Positions 1 through 11,632 of a stretch of DNA of 64,000 bases are shown here, piece by piece (the stretch's first letter is position 1; each line of letters starts with the position of its first letter). Below the pieces are notes generated by a model that did not search any database, was not told the origin of the DNA, and saw only the letters and a program-made list of their open reading frames with translations. A program made the translations under genes and the position numbers. Source of the stretch: Amycolatopsis lurida. GTDB lineage: Bacteria > Actinomycetota > Actinomycetes > Mycobacteriales > Pseudonocardiaceae. Location: the NCBI RefSeq assembly GCF_900105055.1, contig NZ_FNTA01000004.1, forward strand, positions 5,239,501 to 5,303,500, read 5' to 3'.

Positions 1-1
1 G

Positions 2-484
2 GACCAGACCAACGCGGAGCGATTCGCGCCGGACCTGGTGAAAGATCCGGCCATCAAGAAGGTCGACGAGCTGTTCTGGCTGTGGAGCCTGCTCACCCTG
101 GTACTGCCCGCGATCCTGGGCGGACTGATCACCTGGTCGTTCTGGGGCGCGGTGACCGCGTTCTTCTGGGCCGGGCTGGTGCGCGTCTGCGTGCTGCACC
201 ACGTGACCTGGTCGGTCAACTCGGTCTGCCACATGATCGGCGAGCGCCCGTTCGCGGCGCGCGACAAGTCGGCCAACTTCTGGCCGCTGGCGATCTTCTC
301 CTTCGGCGAGTCGTGGCACAACCTGCACCACGCCGACCCGACTTCGGCGCGGCACGGCGTGCAGCGCGGTCAGATCGACATTTCCGCGCGGCTCATCTGG
401 ATCTTCGAAAAGTTCGGCTGGGCCTACGACGTGCGCTGGCCGACCCCGCAGCGCCTCGCGCGCATCGCCACTGAAAGCAAATAG
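2..484 (+). CDS. acyl-CoA (delta-9) fatty acid desaturase, C-terminal part
   Basis: The reading frame is open from base 2, so this is the 3' end of a gene that starts outside the window; the GTG at 38 is an internal codon. The visible 160 residues carry hydrophobic helices and the histidine box WHNLHH near the end, with an upstream HH pair (LHHVTW). These are the di-iron ligands of membrane acyl-CoA desaturases, which introduce a cis double bond into acyl chains. The N-terminal histidine boxes are off the window, so the substrate cannot be judged. A TetR regulator starts 23 bp downstream on the same strand, a common actinobacterial pairing, and may control it or a different promoter. Confidence 0.85.
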   Translation, partial: DQTNAERFAPDLVKDPAIKKVDELFWLWSLLTLVLPAILGGLITWSFWGAVTAFFWAGLVRVCVLHHVTWSVNSVCHMIGERPFAARDKSANFWPLAIFSFGESWHNLHHADPTSARHGVQRGQIDISARLIWIFEKFGWAYDVRWPTPQRLARIATESK

Positions 485-507
485 CGAGGTCACGTTAGTC
501 TTCTGCG

Positions 508-1176
508 ATGGCGGGGAGAAGGCGGACCAAACGTGAAGCGGTCACCGGGGTGCGTCCTGTCGCCCCGGTGACCCGGGTGCGGATGACGGGGACCGAGCGC
601 AGGCAGCAACTGCTCAACGTCGCCAGGGCCCTGTTCGCGGAGAAGGGTTTCGAGGGCACGTCCATCGAGGAGATCGCGCACCGCGCGAATGTCTCCAAAC
701 CGGTGGTGTACGAGCATTTCGGCGGCAAGGAAGGCATCTACGCCGTCGTCGTCGACCGCGAGACGCAACTGCTGCTCGACCGGATGATCTCCACCCTCCA
801 CGGTGGACACCCGAGAGCGATGTTGGAGCAGGCGGCGATCGCCTTGCTCTCCTACGTCGAGGACTCGCACGACGGCTTCCGCATCCTGGTGCGGGATTCA
901 CCCGTCGCGAGTTCGACGGGCACGTTCTCGACGGTGCTGAACGACATCGCCAGCCAGGTCGAGCACATCCTCGCGCAGCAGTTCGCCGCGCGGGGTTACG
1001 ACGAGAAGCTGGCCGCGCTGTACGCGCAGGCGCTCGTCGGGATGGTCGCGCTCACCGGGCAGTGGTGGCTCGACGCCAGGAAGCCGAAACGCGACGAGGT
1101 CGCCGCGCATCTGGTCAACCTCGCCTGGAACGGTTTGTCCAATTTGGAGCACAAACCCAAGCTGCGGCTGTACTGA
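508..1176 (+). CDS. TetR family transcriptional regulator
   Basis: A 222-residue protein with a basic N-terminal tail and then a TetR_N helix-turn-helix (about residues 34-80: LFAEKGFEGTSIEEIAHRAN, then VSKPVVYEHFGGKEGIY). The C-terminal helical half should bind a ligand and dimerise; no ligand can be inferred. The ATG lies exactly six bases after TAGTCT (496-501), which suggests a leaderless transcript and therefore a promoter separate from the desaturase gene, despite the 23-bp gap. The closest mycobacterial analogues next to desaturases control fatty-acid modification; that link is inference from context. Confidence 0.9.
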   Translation: MAGRRRTKREAVTGVRPVAPVTRVRMTGTERRQQLLNVARALFAEKGFEGTSIEEIAHRANVSKPVVYEHFGGKEGIYAVVVDRETQLLLDRMISTLHGGHPRAMLEQAAIALLSYVEDSHDGFRILVRDSPVASSTGTFSTVLNDIASQVEHILAQQFAARGYDEKLAALYAQALVGMVALTGQWWLDARKPKRDEVAAHLVNLAWNGLSNLEHKPKLRLY

Positions 1177-1177
1177 G

Positions 1178-1570
1178 TCAGCGCAGGAGGCCGGTCTCCC
1201 GCAGGTGATCGAAGATGATCTTGTCCACCGCGGAGACCCGGTCCCTGTCCGCGTAGCCGAGCCACACGACCTCGTCGATCTCGCTGCCGGCCTTGAGCGT
1301 TCCGCTGAATTCGGCCGTGTAGCAGGTCATCCGGACCAATAGTCCCGTCGCGTGGCCGTCGGCCTGCGCGTCGAAGACCCCGGCGGGCTCGATGCTCGCC
1401 GGATCGATTTCGACGGTCAGTTCCTCACGGATTTCGCGGATCAGTGTCTCCGTGTCGGTTTCGCCGGGTTCACGTTTGCCACCGGGCAGGTAGAACACGG
1501 ATTTGCCGCGCGACCGGGTGCTCAGGATCCGGCCGTCGCGCAGGTGCAGCCAAGCGATCTTGTCGATCAC
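1178..1570 (-). CDS. Nudix hydrolase
   Basis: 130 residues with a clear Nudix box at about residues 28-52 (GKREPGE then REIREEL), where the Glu residues bind Mg for pyrophosphohydrolysis of nucleoside-diphosphate-linked compounds. The box ends in EELTV, with Thr at the usual Gly position. The substrate is unknown; the small size suggests an ADP-ribose or NTP house-cleaning enzyme. The GTG start is three bases after the stop of the isochorismatase-fold gene upstream, so the two form an operon. It converges with the TetR gene, leaving one base between the stops. Confidence 0.88.
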   Translation of the reverse strand: MIDKIAWLHLRDGRILSTRSRGKSVFYLPGGKREPGETDTETLIREIREELTVEIDPASIEPAGVFDAQADGHATGLLVRMTCYTAEFSGTLKAGSEIDEVVWLGYADRDRVSAVDKIIFDHLRETGLLR

Positions 1571-1573
1571 GGG

Positions 1574-2095
1574 TCAGCCCAGCGCCGCGGCGGTCTCGGC
1601 GGTGGTGAGCACTTCGCCCAGCCGCGGGAACACCTTCGTGATCGCCGATTCGTGGGAGATCGCGGCGATACCCGTCATCGCGTCCGAAACGGCGATGGTC
1701 TCGTAGTCGTGGTCGATCGCGGCCCGCAGCGTCGATTCGACACCGTATTCCGTGGCGATCCCGGCGAGCACCAGTGTCTTCACGCCGAGTCCGCGCAGGA
1801 GTTCGTCGAGTCCGGTGCGGTAGAACGCGCCGATCGTGTGCTTGGTGATCAGATGCTCGCCTTCGCGAGGCGTCAGCTCGGTGACCAGTTCGCTGCCGGG
1901 TGGCTGCTCGTCGACCCCCGGCCGGTGCGCGCGCACGTGGACGATCGGTGAGCCGGCCGCGCTGAAGGACTCTCGCAACAGGACGGCGTTCGACACGACC
2001 TCGGTGCCTTCGATCGGGACGGTCTCCAGTGCGACGATCCGCGTCTGGAGGTCGATCAGGACGAGCGCCGTCGTCGGCGGGTCGATCTTCGTCAT
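1574..2095 (-). CDS. isochorismatase-fold hydrolase (Cys position is Gly)
   Basis: 173 residues of the isochorismatase/cysteine hydrolase fold. The catalytic Asp (LVLIDLQTR) and Lys (TKHTIGAFY) are present. At the position where amidase members have Cys (typically T-x-x-C-V-E-S-T) this protein has TEYGVEST. True isochorismatases such as EntB and PhzD also have Gly there and hydrolyse a vinyl ether without a thiol, so an amidase or nicotinamidase role is unlikely. The ATG follows TAGGCT (2102-2107) by six bases, suggesting leaderless transcription. First gene of a two-gene operon with the Nudix gene; divergent from the SDR with only 31 bp between. Confidence 0.85.
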   Translation of the reverse strand: MTKIDPPTTALVLIDLQTRIVALETVPIEGTEVVSNAVLLRESFSAAGSPIVHVRAHRPGVDEQPPGSELVTELTPREGEHLITKHTIGAFYRTGLDELLRGLGVKTLVLAGIATEYGVESTLRAAIDHDYETIAVSDAMTGIAAISHESAITKVFPRLGEVLTTAETAAALG

Positions 2096-2101
2096 GCGGG
2101 A

Positions 2102-2120
2102 AGCCTAGTGTCCCTATGCT
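2102..2120. promoter_or_regulatory. back-to-back leaderless -10 elements
   Basis: In the 31-bp gap between the two divergent genes, TAGGCT reads leftward (2107 to 2102) and TATGCT reads rightward (2115-2120). Each sits six bases from the ATG it faces. No ribosome binding site is present for either gene. The two promoters must overlap, so the genes probably compete for polymerase or share a regulator. Confidence 0.5.
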
Positions 2121-2126
2121 GAGGTC

Positions 2127-2852
2127 ATGGGGCAGAACAGGGAAGTCGTGGTCACCGGCGGCGGAACGGGAATCGGTTACGCGGTCGCGGCGGCGTTCGC
2201 CGCGCGGGGTGACCGGGTGACGATCACCGGCCGCCGCGAACAGGTCCTCACCGAGGCCGCCGCGCTGCTCGGCGCGAACCCGGTCCCGTTCGACGCGGCC
2301 GATCCGGACGCGGTGGAACGGGCACTGGCCGAGCTGCCGGAGCGTGTCGACGTCCTGGTCAACAACGCGGGCGGGAACACCGATTTCCGCAACGGGCCCG
2401 CCGAAGATCTGAAATCTTTCGCGGCGAACTGGCGGGCCAACCTCGACGCGAACGTGTTCAGCGCCGTGCTGGTCACCCGTGCCTTGCGGGACAGGTTCGC
2501 CGACGGCGCGCGGATCGTCACCGTCGGTTCCATCGCCGCGCGGACGGGAGCGGGTTCCTACGGTGCGGCCAAGGCCGCGCTGGAGGCGTGGAACGTCGAC
2601 GTGGCTAGGGAATTCGGGCCGCGTGGGATCACCGCGAACATCGTCGCGCCCGGACTGGTCGGGGACACCGAGTTCTTCCGGGACAAGCTTTCCGACGAAC
2701 GCCGGAAGTGGCTGATCGGCAACACCCTGACCAAACGTGCCGGCGAGCCCGCGGACGTCGCCGAAGTGGTGGCCTTCCTGGCGAGCCCAGAGGCCCGGCA
2801 CGTCACCGGCCAGATCATCCACGTCAACGGCGGCGCGTATCTCGGCCGTTAG
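2127..2852 (+). CDS. SDR family NAD(P)-dependent oxidoreductase
   Basis: 241-residue classical short-chain dehydrogenase. The cofactor loop TGGGTGIG is at residues 9-16, NNAG is at about 83, the catalytic Ser lies in VTVGSIAAR, and the YGAAK active-site motif is at about 148-152. The tail ends with the G-x-x-x-x-V-N-G-G motif common to the family. It reduces or oxidises an unidentified alcohol/ketone in the cytoplasm. Its stop (TAG 2850-2852) overlaps the stop of the opposing lipoprotein gene (TAA on the other strand, 2849-2851). Leaderless start likely (TATGCT-N6-ATG). Confidence 0.9.
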   Translation: MGQNREVVVTGGGTGIGYAVAAAFAARGDRVTITGRREQVLTEAAALLGANPVPFDAADPDAVERALAELPERVDVLVNNAGGNTDFRNGPAEDLKSFAANWRANLDANVFSAVLVTRALRDRFADGARIVTVGSIAARTGAGSYGAAKAALEAWNVDVAREFGPRGITANIVAPGLVGDTEFFRDKLSDERRKWLIGNTLTKRAGEPADVAEVVAFLASPEARHVTGQIIHVNGGAYLGR

Positions 2853-4033
2853 GCGCCGGGTGTGACCTTCAGCAGTTTGTCGTCCTGGCCTTCCGAAGTC
2901 GTGATGTAGAGCGCGCCGTCGGGCGCGCTCCGGACGGCGCGAAGCCTGCCGAACTTGTCGTCGAACTCGGGCGGCAGCGTCACTTCGGTGACCTTGCCCG
3001 CGTCGTCGAGGCGGAACAGCAGGAGTTTCTGGCCTTTCAGCGCGGTCACGGCCAGTGAGCCTTCGAGCGCTCCCCACCGCGATCCGGTGAGGAACTCCGC
3101 GCCGCAGATCGCCTCGGTGATCTCGCCGGTCGTCCACAAAGGACTGACGGCGTCCGGGAAGCGCTGCTTGTCGGTCATCGGGACGCTTTCGTCGTAGCTG
3201 GTCTCGGTGCCACCCTTGGACGGGTCCCAGCCGTAGTTCGCGCCCGCGGTCTCCAGGTTGACCTCGTCGTCGATGGTCGGCCCGTGCTCGGCGGTGAACA
3301 CCTGCCCGGTGCCGGGACGGACCGTGACGCCCTGGACGTTGCGGTGCCCATAGGTGAACACGCGCTGTTCGTTCGGGTTCGCGGACTTGATGAACGGGTT
3401 GTCCGGCAACGCGTTCCCGGTCTTCGCGTCGACGCGCAGCACCTTGCCGCCGAGGCTCGTCCGGTCCTGCGGATGCCGCGGGCGGGCGGTGTCGCCGGTG
3501 CCGACGAGCAGGGCGCCGTCCGCGCCGAACGCGGGACGGCAGCCGGAGTGCCTGCCGCTGGGGTTCACCGGCAGCCCGGTCAGAAGGTCCTTGACCTTCG
3601 TGGCGCTCGCGCCGTCGTCCGACAGCCGCCAGGTGACCAGCCGGATGTCGACGGCGGTGTCGCCCTCCTTGTGGGTCTGGCAGGTGATGAACTCGCGCGA
3701 CGTCGCGAAGTCCCTGCTGATCACCATCCCCATCAAGCCACCTTCGCCGCGTACGTGAACGTCGGAAAAGTCGGCGGCGACGTCGCGTTTCGTGCCGCCG
3801 TCGACCAAGGCCAGCTTCCCGGGACGCTGGGTGACGAGGATCTTCCCGTCCGGCAGGAAACCGACGTCCCAGCCGTGTTCGAGCCCGGCCGTCACCTGTT
3901 CGACCTTCAACGCCGCCGCGGAGGGCTTCGAAGTGACCGGTGGCGCGCTCTGCACCATCTCGCTCGAAGCCCCGGAACAGGCCGTGGCCAGCAAGAACAG
4001 GAAAGCGAACGCGACGACGGCGGTAGTGCGCAT
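2849..4033 (-). CDS. PQQ-dependent sugar dehydrogenase-like lipoprotein
   Basis: 394 residues. A lipoprotein signal peptide with lipobox LATAC (Cys about residue 19) is followed by the six-bladed propeller of the glucose/sorbosone dehydrogenase (GSDH) family. Recognisable elements are GLEHGWDVGFLPDGKILVTQ, GGLMGM, SGRHSG, GHRNVQGV and EHGP-x-x-DDEVN, which line the PQQ site in soluble aldose sugar dehydrogenases. It is therefore an outer-leaflet enzyme oxidising sugars or similar alcohols with a quinone cofactor. Monocistronic, convergent and 4-bp overlapping with the SDR gene. Confidence 0.88.
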   Translation of the reverse strand: MRTTAVVAFAFLFLLATACSGASSEMVQSAPPVTSKPSAAALKVEQVTAGLEHGWDVGFLPDGKILVTQRPGKLALVDGGTKRDVAADFSDVHVRGEGGLMGMVISRDFATSREFITCQTHKEGDTAVDIRLVTWRLSDDGASATKVKDLLTGLPVNPSGRHSGCRPAFGADGALLVGTGDTARPRHPQDRTSLGGKVLRVDAKTGNALPDNPFIKSANPNEQRVFTYGHRNVQGVTVRPGTGQVFTAEHGPTIDDEVNLETAGANYGWDPSKGGTETSYDESVPMTDKQRFPDAVSPLWTTGEITEAICGAEFLTGSRWGALEGSLAVTALKGQKLLLFRLDDAGKVTEVTLPPEFDDKFGRLRAVRSAPDGALYITTSEGQDDKLLKVTPGA

Positions 4034-4080
4034 GACATCAGCATGCCACCGGGCTCAGCCGCTCACTAGGGACGAACCGG

Positions 4081-4854
4081 TCAACGCGCCAGGATCGCGG
4101 CCGTCTCGGCGTCGGCGGGAAGGAAAGTCTCCAGTTTCAGTTCCGACAGCGTGACGTCGGCGGCGGTCGCGAACGTCGTGATGGCCGTGATCAGCCGCAG
4201 CTCACCCGCCGAAGTGGACAGGCGCATCGGCACGGCGAACCCGAGATGGTCCGGGCCGGGCGGCCCGGGCTCCGGAACGTAACCTTCGAGTTCGGTCAGC
4301 AGCGCGGTGAGCCGCTCGTCGGGCGCGTGCGCGATCTCCTGCGTCAGCCGTTCCAGGATGTGCCGCGCCCAGTCCGCGAGGTTCAGCACCCGCGGCGCCA
4401 TCCCCTTCGGATGCAGCGCGAGCCGCAGGGTGTTGACCGGTTCCTCCAGCAGTTCGGGCGCGACGTCCTCGAAGAGCAGGTCGAGCGCGTCGTTGCGGGC
4501 GACGAGCACGCCGTAGCGGTCGACGACGATGGCCGGGTACGGCCGGTGCCCGTCGAGCAACCGCCGCATACCGTCGAGGACCGGCTTCACCCTGGGATCG
4601 TCGAGTTTCGTTTCGGGGAAACCGGGGGCGTACCCGGCGGCGAGCAGCAGGCCGTTGCGTTCCCGGAGCGGGAGTTCGAGCGATTCGGCGACGCGCAGCA
4701 CCAGGCCGCGGCCGGGGATCGAACGGCCGCCTTCCAGGAAACTGACGTGTCGTTGGGTGGTCCCGGCCCGGAGCGCCAGTTCCAGCTGGGACAGCCGCCG
4801 CCGCTCGCGCCAGCCCTTCAGCGCGGGGCCGAATCCGGAAACCATGGTCGTCAT
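4081..4854 (-). CDS. XRE family regulator with MmyB-like ligand domain
   Basis: 257 residues from the ATG at 4854. The frame stays open further upstream, but the helix-turn-helix (LKGWRERRRLSQLELALRAG, about residues 9-65) begins just inside this start and the upstream part is not protein-like. The remaining 180 residues match the MmyB-like ligand-binding domain (PxxVVDRYGVLVARNDALDLLF). These one-component regulators bind small, probably lipidic, ligands and often control the divergent redox gene, here the luciferase-like oxidoreductase 77 bp away. Confidence 0.85.
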   Translation of the reverse strand: MTTMVSGFGPALKGWRERRRLSQLELALRAGTTQRHVSFLEGGRSIPGRGLVLRVAESLELPLRERNGLLLAAGYAPGFPETKLDDPRVKPVLDGMRRLLDGHRPYPAIVVDRYGVLVARNDALDLLFEDVAPELLEEPVNTLRLALHPKGMAPRVLNLADWARHILERLTQEIAHAPDERLTALLTELEGYVPEPGPPGPDHLGFAVPMRLSTSAGELRLITAITTFATAADVTLSELKLETFLPADAETAAILAR

Positions 4855-4881
4855 CTTGGCCGAGCCGTCGCCGGTGCCGCC

Positions 4882-4897
4882 ATTCCCTCGAAGGAAT
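4882..4897. promoter_or_regulatory. candidate operator dyad between XRE and LLM genes
   Basis: ATTCC-N6-GGAAT, a perfect 5-bp-arm dyad, with a further ATTCC half-site at 4905-4909. It lies in the middle of the 77-bp divergent intergenic region, where an XRE-type dimer could repress both genes. Confidence 0.35.
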
Positions 4898-4931
4898 TGA
4901 GACGATTCCCCGCCGCGGAGAGGCTTCCGGC

Positions 4932-5846
4932 ATGAAATTCGGTCTTGTCGTCCCCACTTATCGGTCCACCCTCGACGCCGGGCGCACCGCACCGGAAATG
5001 GTCGCCATCGCGGTCGAAGCCGAACGCCTAGGTTTCGATTCGGTCTGGGTCGGTGACACGCTCGCGAAGGCGCCCATCGATTCGTTGACGTTGCTCGGCG
5101 CGTTCGCCGCCAGAACCGAGCGGGTCACCCTCGGCACCGCCGCGCTGCTTCCGGCGTTGCGGGATCCGCTGCTTTCCGCGAACACGATCCTTTCGCTCGA
5201 CCTGCTCAGCCAGGGCCGGATCACGCTCGGCGTCGGCGCGGGGTTCGCCGGCCGCAGCGAACCCGAGTTCGCGTTCACCCGCGTTCCGTGGGAACGCCGT
5301 CGCGCCCGGCTCGACGACATCGTCGCGCTGTGGCGGCACGTCTGGAGCGGGAACAGCGGTCCGTTCCACGGCGACGTGCTGCATTACGACACGCTTCCGG
5401 AGTACCCGGAACCGCACCGTCCGGGTGGTCCGCCGGTATGGCTGGCCTCGTTCACCCCGGGCGCGCTCGAACGAGTGGGCCGGCTTTACGACGGCTGGCT
5501 GCCGTATCCGCCCGACGTCGCGGACTACGCCGACGGGCTCGCGAAGATCCGCGAAGCGGCCGTACGCCCAGTGACGCCCGCGTTGTTCGCGACAGTGCTC
5601 ATCGAGGAGGACCCGGTCCGGGCCCGCGAGCGGCTGGAGGACTACGCGCGGCGGAATTACGGCGTTCCGCTGGACTTCGTCGAGAAGATCCAGGTGTACA
5701 TCGCGGGCAGCCCGGCGGAGGTCGCCGACAGGCTGCGCGAATACCAGGACGCGGGTGCCGAACACGTGCTGATCAGGGTCGCGACCCAGGAACCGGCCGA
5801 GTTCGACGAACAGCTTCCGAAGCTCGCCGGCGTCCTGCCCCGGTAA
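4932..5846 (+). CDS. LLM class flavin-dependent oxidoreductase
   Basis: 304-residue bacterial luciferase-like TIM barrel (MKFGLVVPTYRSTLDAG start; RITLGVGAGF, a strand-end motif of the family; FDSVWVGDT). Such proteins use reduced FMN or F420; F420 is plausible in an actinomycete, but no diagnostic residue was checked. The substrate is unknown. GGAGAGG lies 8-14 bases before the ATG. It is divergent from an XRE/MmyB regulator that is the obvious candidate controller. Confidence 0.88.
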   Translation: MKFGLVVPTYRSTLDAGRTAPEMVAIAVEAERLGFDSVWVGDTLAKAPIDSLTLLGAFAARTERVTLGTAALLPALRDPLLSANTILSLDLLSQGRITLGVGAGFAGRSEPEFAFTRVPWERRRARLDDIVALWRHVWSGNSGPFHGDVLHYDTLPEYPEPHRPGGPPVWLASFTPGALERVGRLYDGWLPYPPDVADYADGLAKIREAAVRPVTPALFATVLIEEDPVRARERLEDYARRNYGVPLDFVEKIQVYIAGSPAEVADRLREYQDAGAEHVLIRVATQEPAEFDEQLPKLAGVLPR

Positions 5847-5887
5847 TCGCGCGGCGGACTGTCGGTGCCCCCACGTAGGCTGGGACG

Positions 5888-9457
<3,570 letters not shown>

Positions 9458-9557
9458 TCCGGCTCCGGACACGCGTGTCACGGGCTCACGAGCCGAGCCC
9501 GAATCGCGACTTACGACCTGGTTCTCTCGCCGGGGCCGGTATGAGAGGGTAGGCCCT

Positions 9558-10565
9558 GTGATGCGGATCATGGGGCGCCGTCGCGCGCTGGTCGGGGTTC
9601 TTGCCGGTTCTCTCCTTCTCGCCGGATGCAACGCCGGACCCGGGCAGGTCGGTGCGGCGGTGATCGTCGACGGCAGGACCGTCTCGGTGGATCGCGTGCA
9701 GCAGCTGATCGACAAGGCCGTTCGTGAGCACCCGTACGGACAGCAGCTCGCCAAGGAGCACAAGCTCGACCTCGTCGGCCGCGAGATCGTCCGGCAGGAG
9801 ATCCTGCACGTCCTCACCAAGCGCGCCGCTCAGCGGGAAGGCATCGGGGTCGACGAGTCCCTCGTGGTGAACGCGTTGCGGAACGATCCGCTGGCGAAGC
9901 CGATGGAGGCCAATCCGCAGGACGATCCCGAGCTCAGTGTCGAGCAGCTCGTGGCGCGGGTGCGGGACCACCGCGAGGCACTGATCGACGCGGCGCTGCA
10001 GACCCAGCTCGCGATGAAGTACCTGGACAAGCTCAGCGTCACGTTCGATTTCAGCTCGGTCTCCTCGACCGACGCCACCGGCGCCGATTCGGACAAGCTG
10101 CGCGAGCAGGCGATCGAGAAGGCCCGCCGCTTCGCCGCTTCGCCGAACGCGGCCGCCGAACTGATCGCGCAGGACCAGCAGACCTCCGACACCCAGGCGG
10201 GCACCGGCCAGAAGCTGCCCGCCATGCAGTCGCCCGCGACCGCGGCCACCGTCCTGTTCGGTCTCCAGCCCAACACCGTCGCCGCCTTCAAACCGACACC
10301 GCAGCAGCCGCTTTGGGTCGTCGTCGTGATGCGTGAGCGGACCGCGGACAAGCCCGTCGCGTCGGATCAGGCCGCGCAGCCCACCGCCCAGCAGCTGGCC
10401 AAGATCGGTGTCCGGCTCCTCCAGCCGGACCTCGGCCAGGTCGACCTCAAGGTGAACCCGCGCTACGGCGTGTGGGATGTTGTCGAGATGGACCTCGCGC
10501 CCAACGAAGCTTCGAAGAAGGGCATCGTGCTGCCTGTGCACGGTGCCGCCCCGCAAAACCCGTGA
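9558..10565 (+). CDS. SurA N-terminal domain lipoprotein
   Basis: 335 residues with a lipoprotein signal (LLLAGC, Cys about residue 23) and a SurA-like N-terminal helical region (VDGRTVSVDRVQQLIDKAV, then REIVRQEILHVLTKRAA). No parvulin-type prolyl isomerase core is evident, so a chaperone-like surface role is the most that can be said. Start may be GTG 9558 or the in-frame ATGs at 9561 and 9570. The stop TGA overlaps the mazG GTG (GTGA), so mazG is translationally coupled to it. Confidence 0.8.
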   Translation: MMRIMGRRRALVGVLAGSLLLAGCNAGPGQVGAAVIVDGRTVSVDRVQQLIDKAVREHPYGQQLAKEHKLDLVGREIVRQEILHVLTKRAAQREGIGVDESLVVNALRNDPLAKPMEANPQDDPELSVEQLVARVRDHREALIDAALQTQLAMKYLDKLSVTFDFSSVSSTDATGADSDKLREQAIEKARRFAASPNAAAELIAQDQQTSDTQAGTGQKLPAMQSPATAATVLFGLQPNTVAAFKPTPQQPLWVVVVMRERTADKPVASDQAAQPTAQQLAKIGVRLLQPDLGQVDLKVNPRYGVWDVVEMDLAPNEASKKGIVLPVHGAAPQNP

Positions 10566-11485
10566 CCGCTGCCGTCGTCGTGATCGCCCGCGGGGCGACA
10601 CTGCCCGCCGCGGCGCTCCCGGTCTTGCGGGCCAGCGCGGCCGTGTACGCGGCATCCGATGTCGATCCCGAGGTCGTCGGGGTGCCCGCGCTCGGTGACA
10701 CGCAGGTGCGGGACCTCGTGCTCATCGCCGGTTCGCGAAGGGAATCGAAGGCCGCGGCGCTGATCAGGTCGGGCGCGCGCGTGATCGAAGCGCCCGTTCC
10801 GCCGCTGGTCGAGGCCGCCGAGGTGATGGACCGGCTCCGCTCGCCGGGTGGCTGCCCGTGGGACGCCGTCCAGACACACGAGTCGCTGCGTCAATATCTG
10901 GTCGAGGAGACCTACGAGCTGCTCGACGCGATCGAGGAGGGCGACCGCGTCGCCTTGCGCGAGGAACTCGGCGACGTCCTGCTCCAGGTGCTGTTCCACG
11001 CGCGCGTCGCGGTCGAGGACGCGGACGATCCGTTCGGGATCGACGAGGTCGCTTCGGAACTGGTCGCGAAACTCGTCGGACGTCATCCGCATGTCTTCGC
11101 CGACGCTCCCCGGGTCGAGACCGTCAGCGACCAGAACCTCAAATGGGAAGAACTGAAACAGGCCGAGAAGAGCCGCCAGTCCATTGTGGACGGTGTCGCG
11201 CTCGGTCAGCCCGCCGTGGCGCTCGCCGGGAAGCTCGGTCAGCGCAGCGGCCGGGCCGGGATCCCGCTCGACCTGTTCCCCGACGGTTCCGAAGCGGCCG
11301 CCCAGCTGTTCCGGGTGGCCGCGACCGCGCGCCGCGCGGGGATCGATCCCGAAGGCGAGCTCCGCGCCGTCGCGAAGCGGTTCGCCGGCGACATCCGGGC
11401 CGCCGAGCAGGCCGCACGTGACGCAGGTCTGGAGCCGACGACGCTCGAGGCCGACGGCTGGCGCAAGTTCTGGCCGAGTTCCTGA
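10562..11485 (+). CDS. mazG: nucleoside triphosphate pyrophosphohydrolase MazG
   Basis: 307 residues from the GTG at 10562, chosen because it gives a GTGA overlap with the upstream lipoprotein; the frame is open further up but not protein-like. About 85 N-terminal residues precede the MazG core (MDRLRSPGGCPWDAVQTHES). The EExxE-type metal ligands follow (VEETYELLDAIEE and REELGDVLLQVLFHA), then a second half with HPHVF and NLKWEELKQAEK. It hydrolyses aberrant NTPs to NMP and pyrophosphate. Position after mfd matches the mycobacterial order mfd-mazG. Confidence 0.95.
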   Translation: MTAAVVVIARGATLPAAALPVLRASAAVYAASDVDPEVVGVPALGDTQVRDLVLIAGSRRESKAAALIRSGARVIEAPVPPLVEAAEVMDRLRSPGGCPWDAVQTHESLRQYLVEETYELLDAIEEGDRVALREELGDVLLQVLFHARVAVEDADDPFGIDEVASELVAKLVGRHPHVFADAPRVETVSDQNLKWEELKQAEKSRQSIVDGVALGQPAVALAGKLGQRSGRAGIPLDLFPDGSEAAAQLFRVAATARRAGIDPEGELRAVAKRFAGDIRAAEQAARDAGLEPTTLEADGWRKFWPSS

Positions 11486-11596
11486 GGGCCGAATGTGTCG
11501 CGATGCCACCTTCGCGGCGCCGTGGCTGAACGCCGTGTGAGATGAGCCGCCGACCTACCCCCGCCCGAGGCCCTGTGACACAGGACACAATCGAGT

Positions 11597-11623
11597 GAGA
11601 ACCGTTTCGGTGATCTCGGCGTC
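11597..11623 (+). promoter_or_regulatory. candidate ECF-sigma promoter (autoregulated)
   Basis: GAGAACC at 11597-11603 and CGTC at 11620-11623 are separated by 16 bases, the usual geometry of ECF promoters (GGAAC-like -35, CGTC/CGTT -10). The predicted transcription start falls at or next to the GTG at 11633, so the sigma mRNA would be leaderless. The operon would then transcribe itself. Confidence 0.4.
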
Positions 11624-11632
11624 TTGCCGAAT

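Noticed and set aside
1470..3137. Long leftward open frame of 555 codons
   Set aside because: It crosses three well-supported genes in a different frame and its translation is Arg/Asp-rich low-complexity, typical of antisense frames in G+C-rich DNA.
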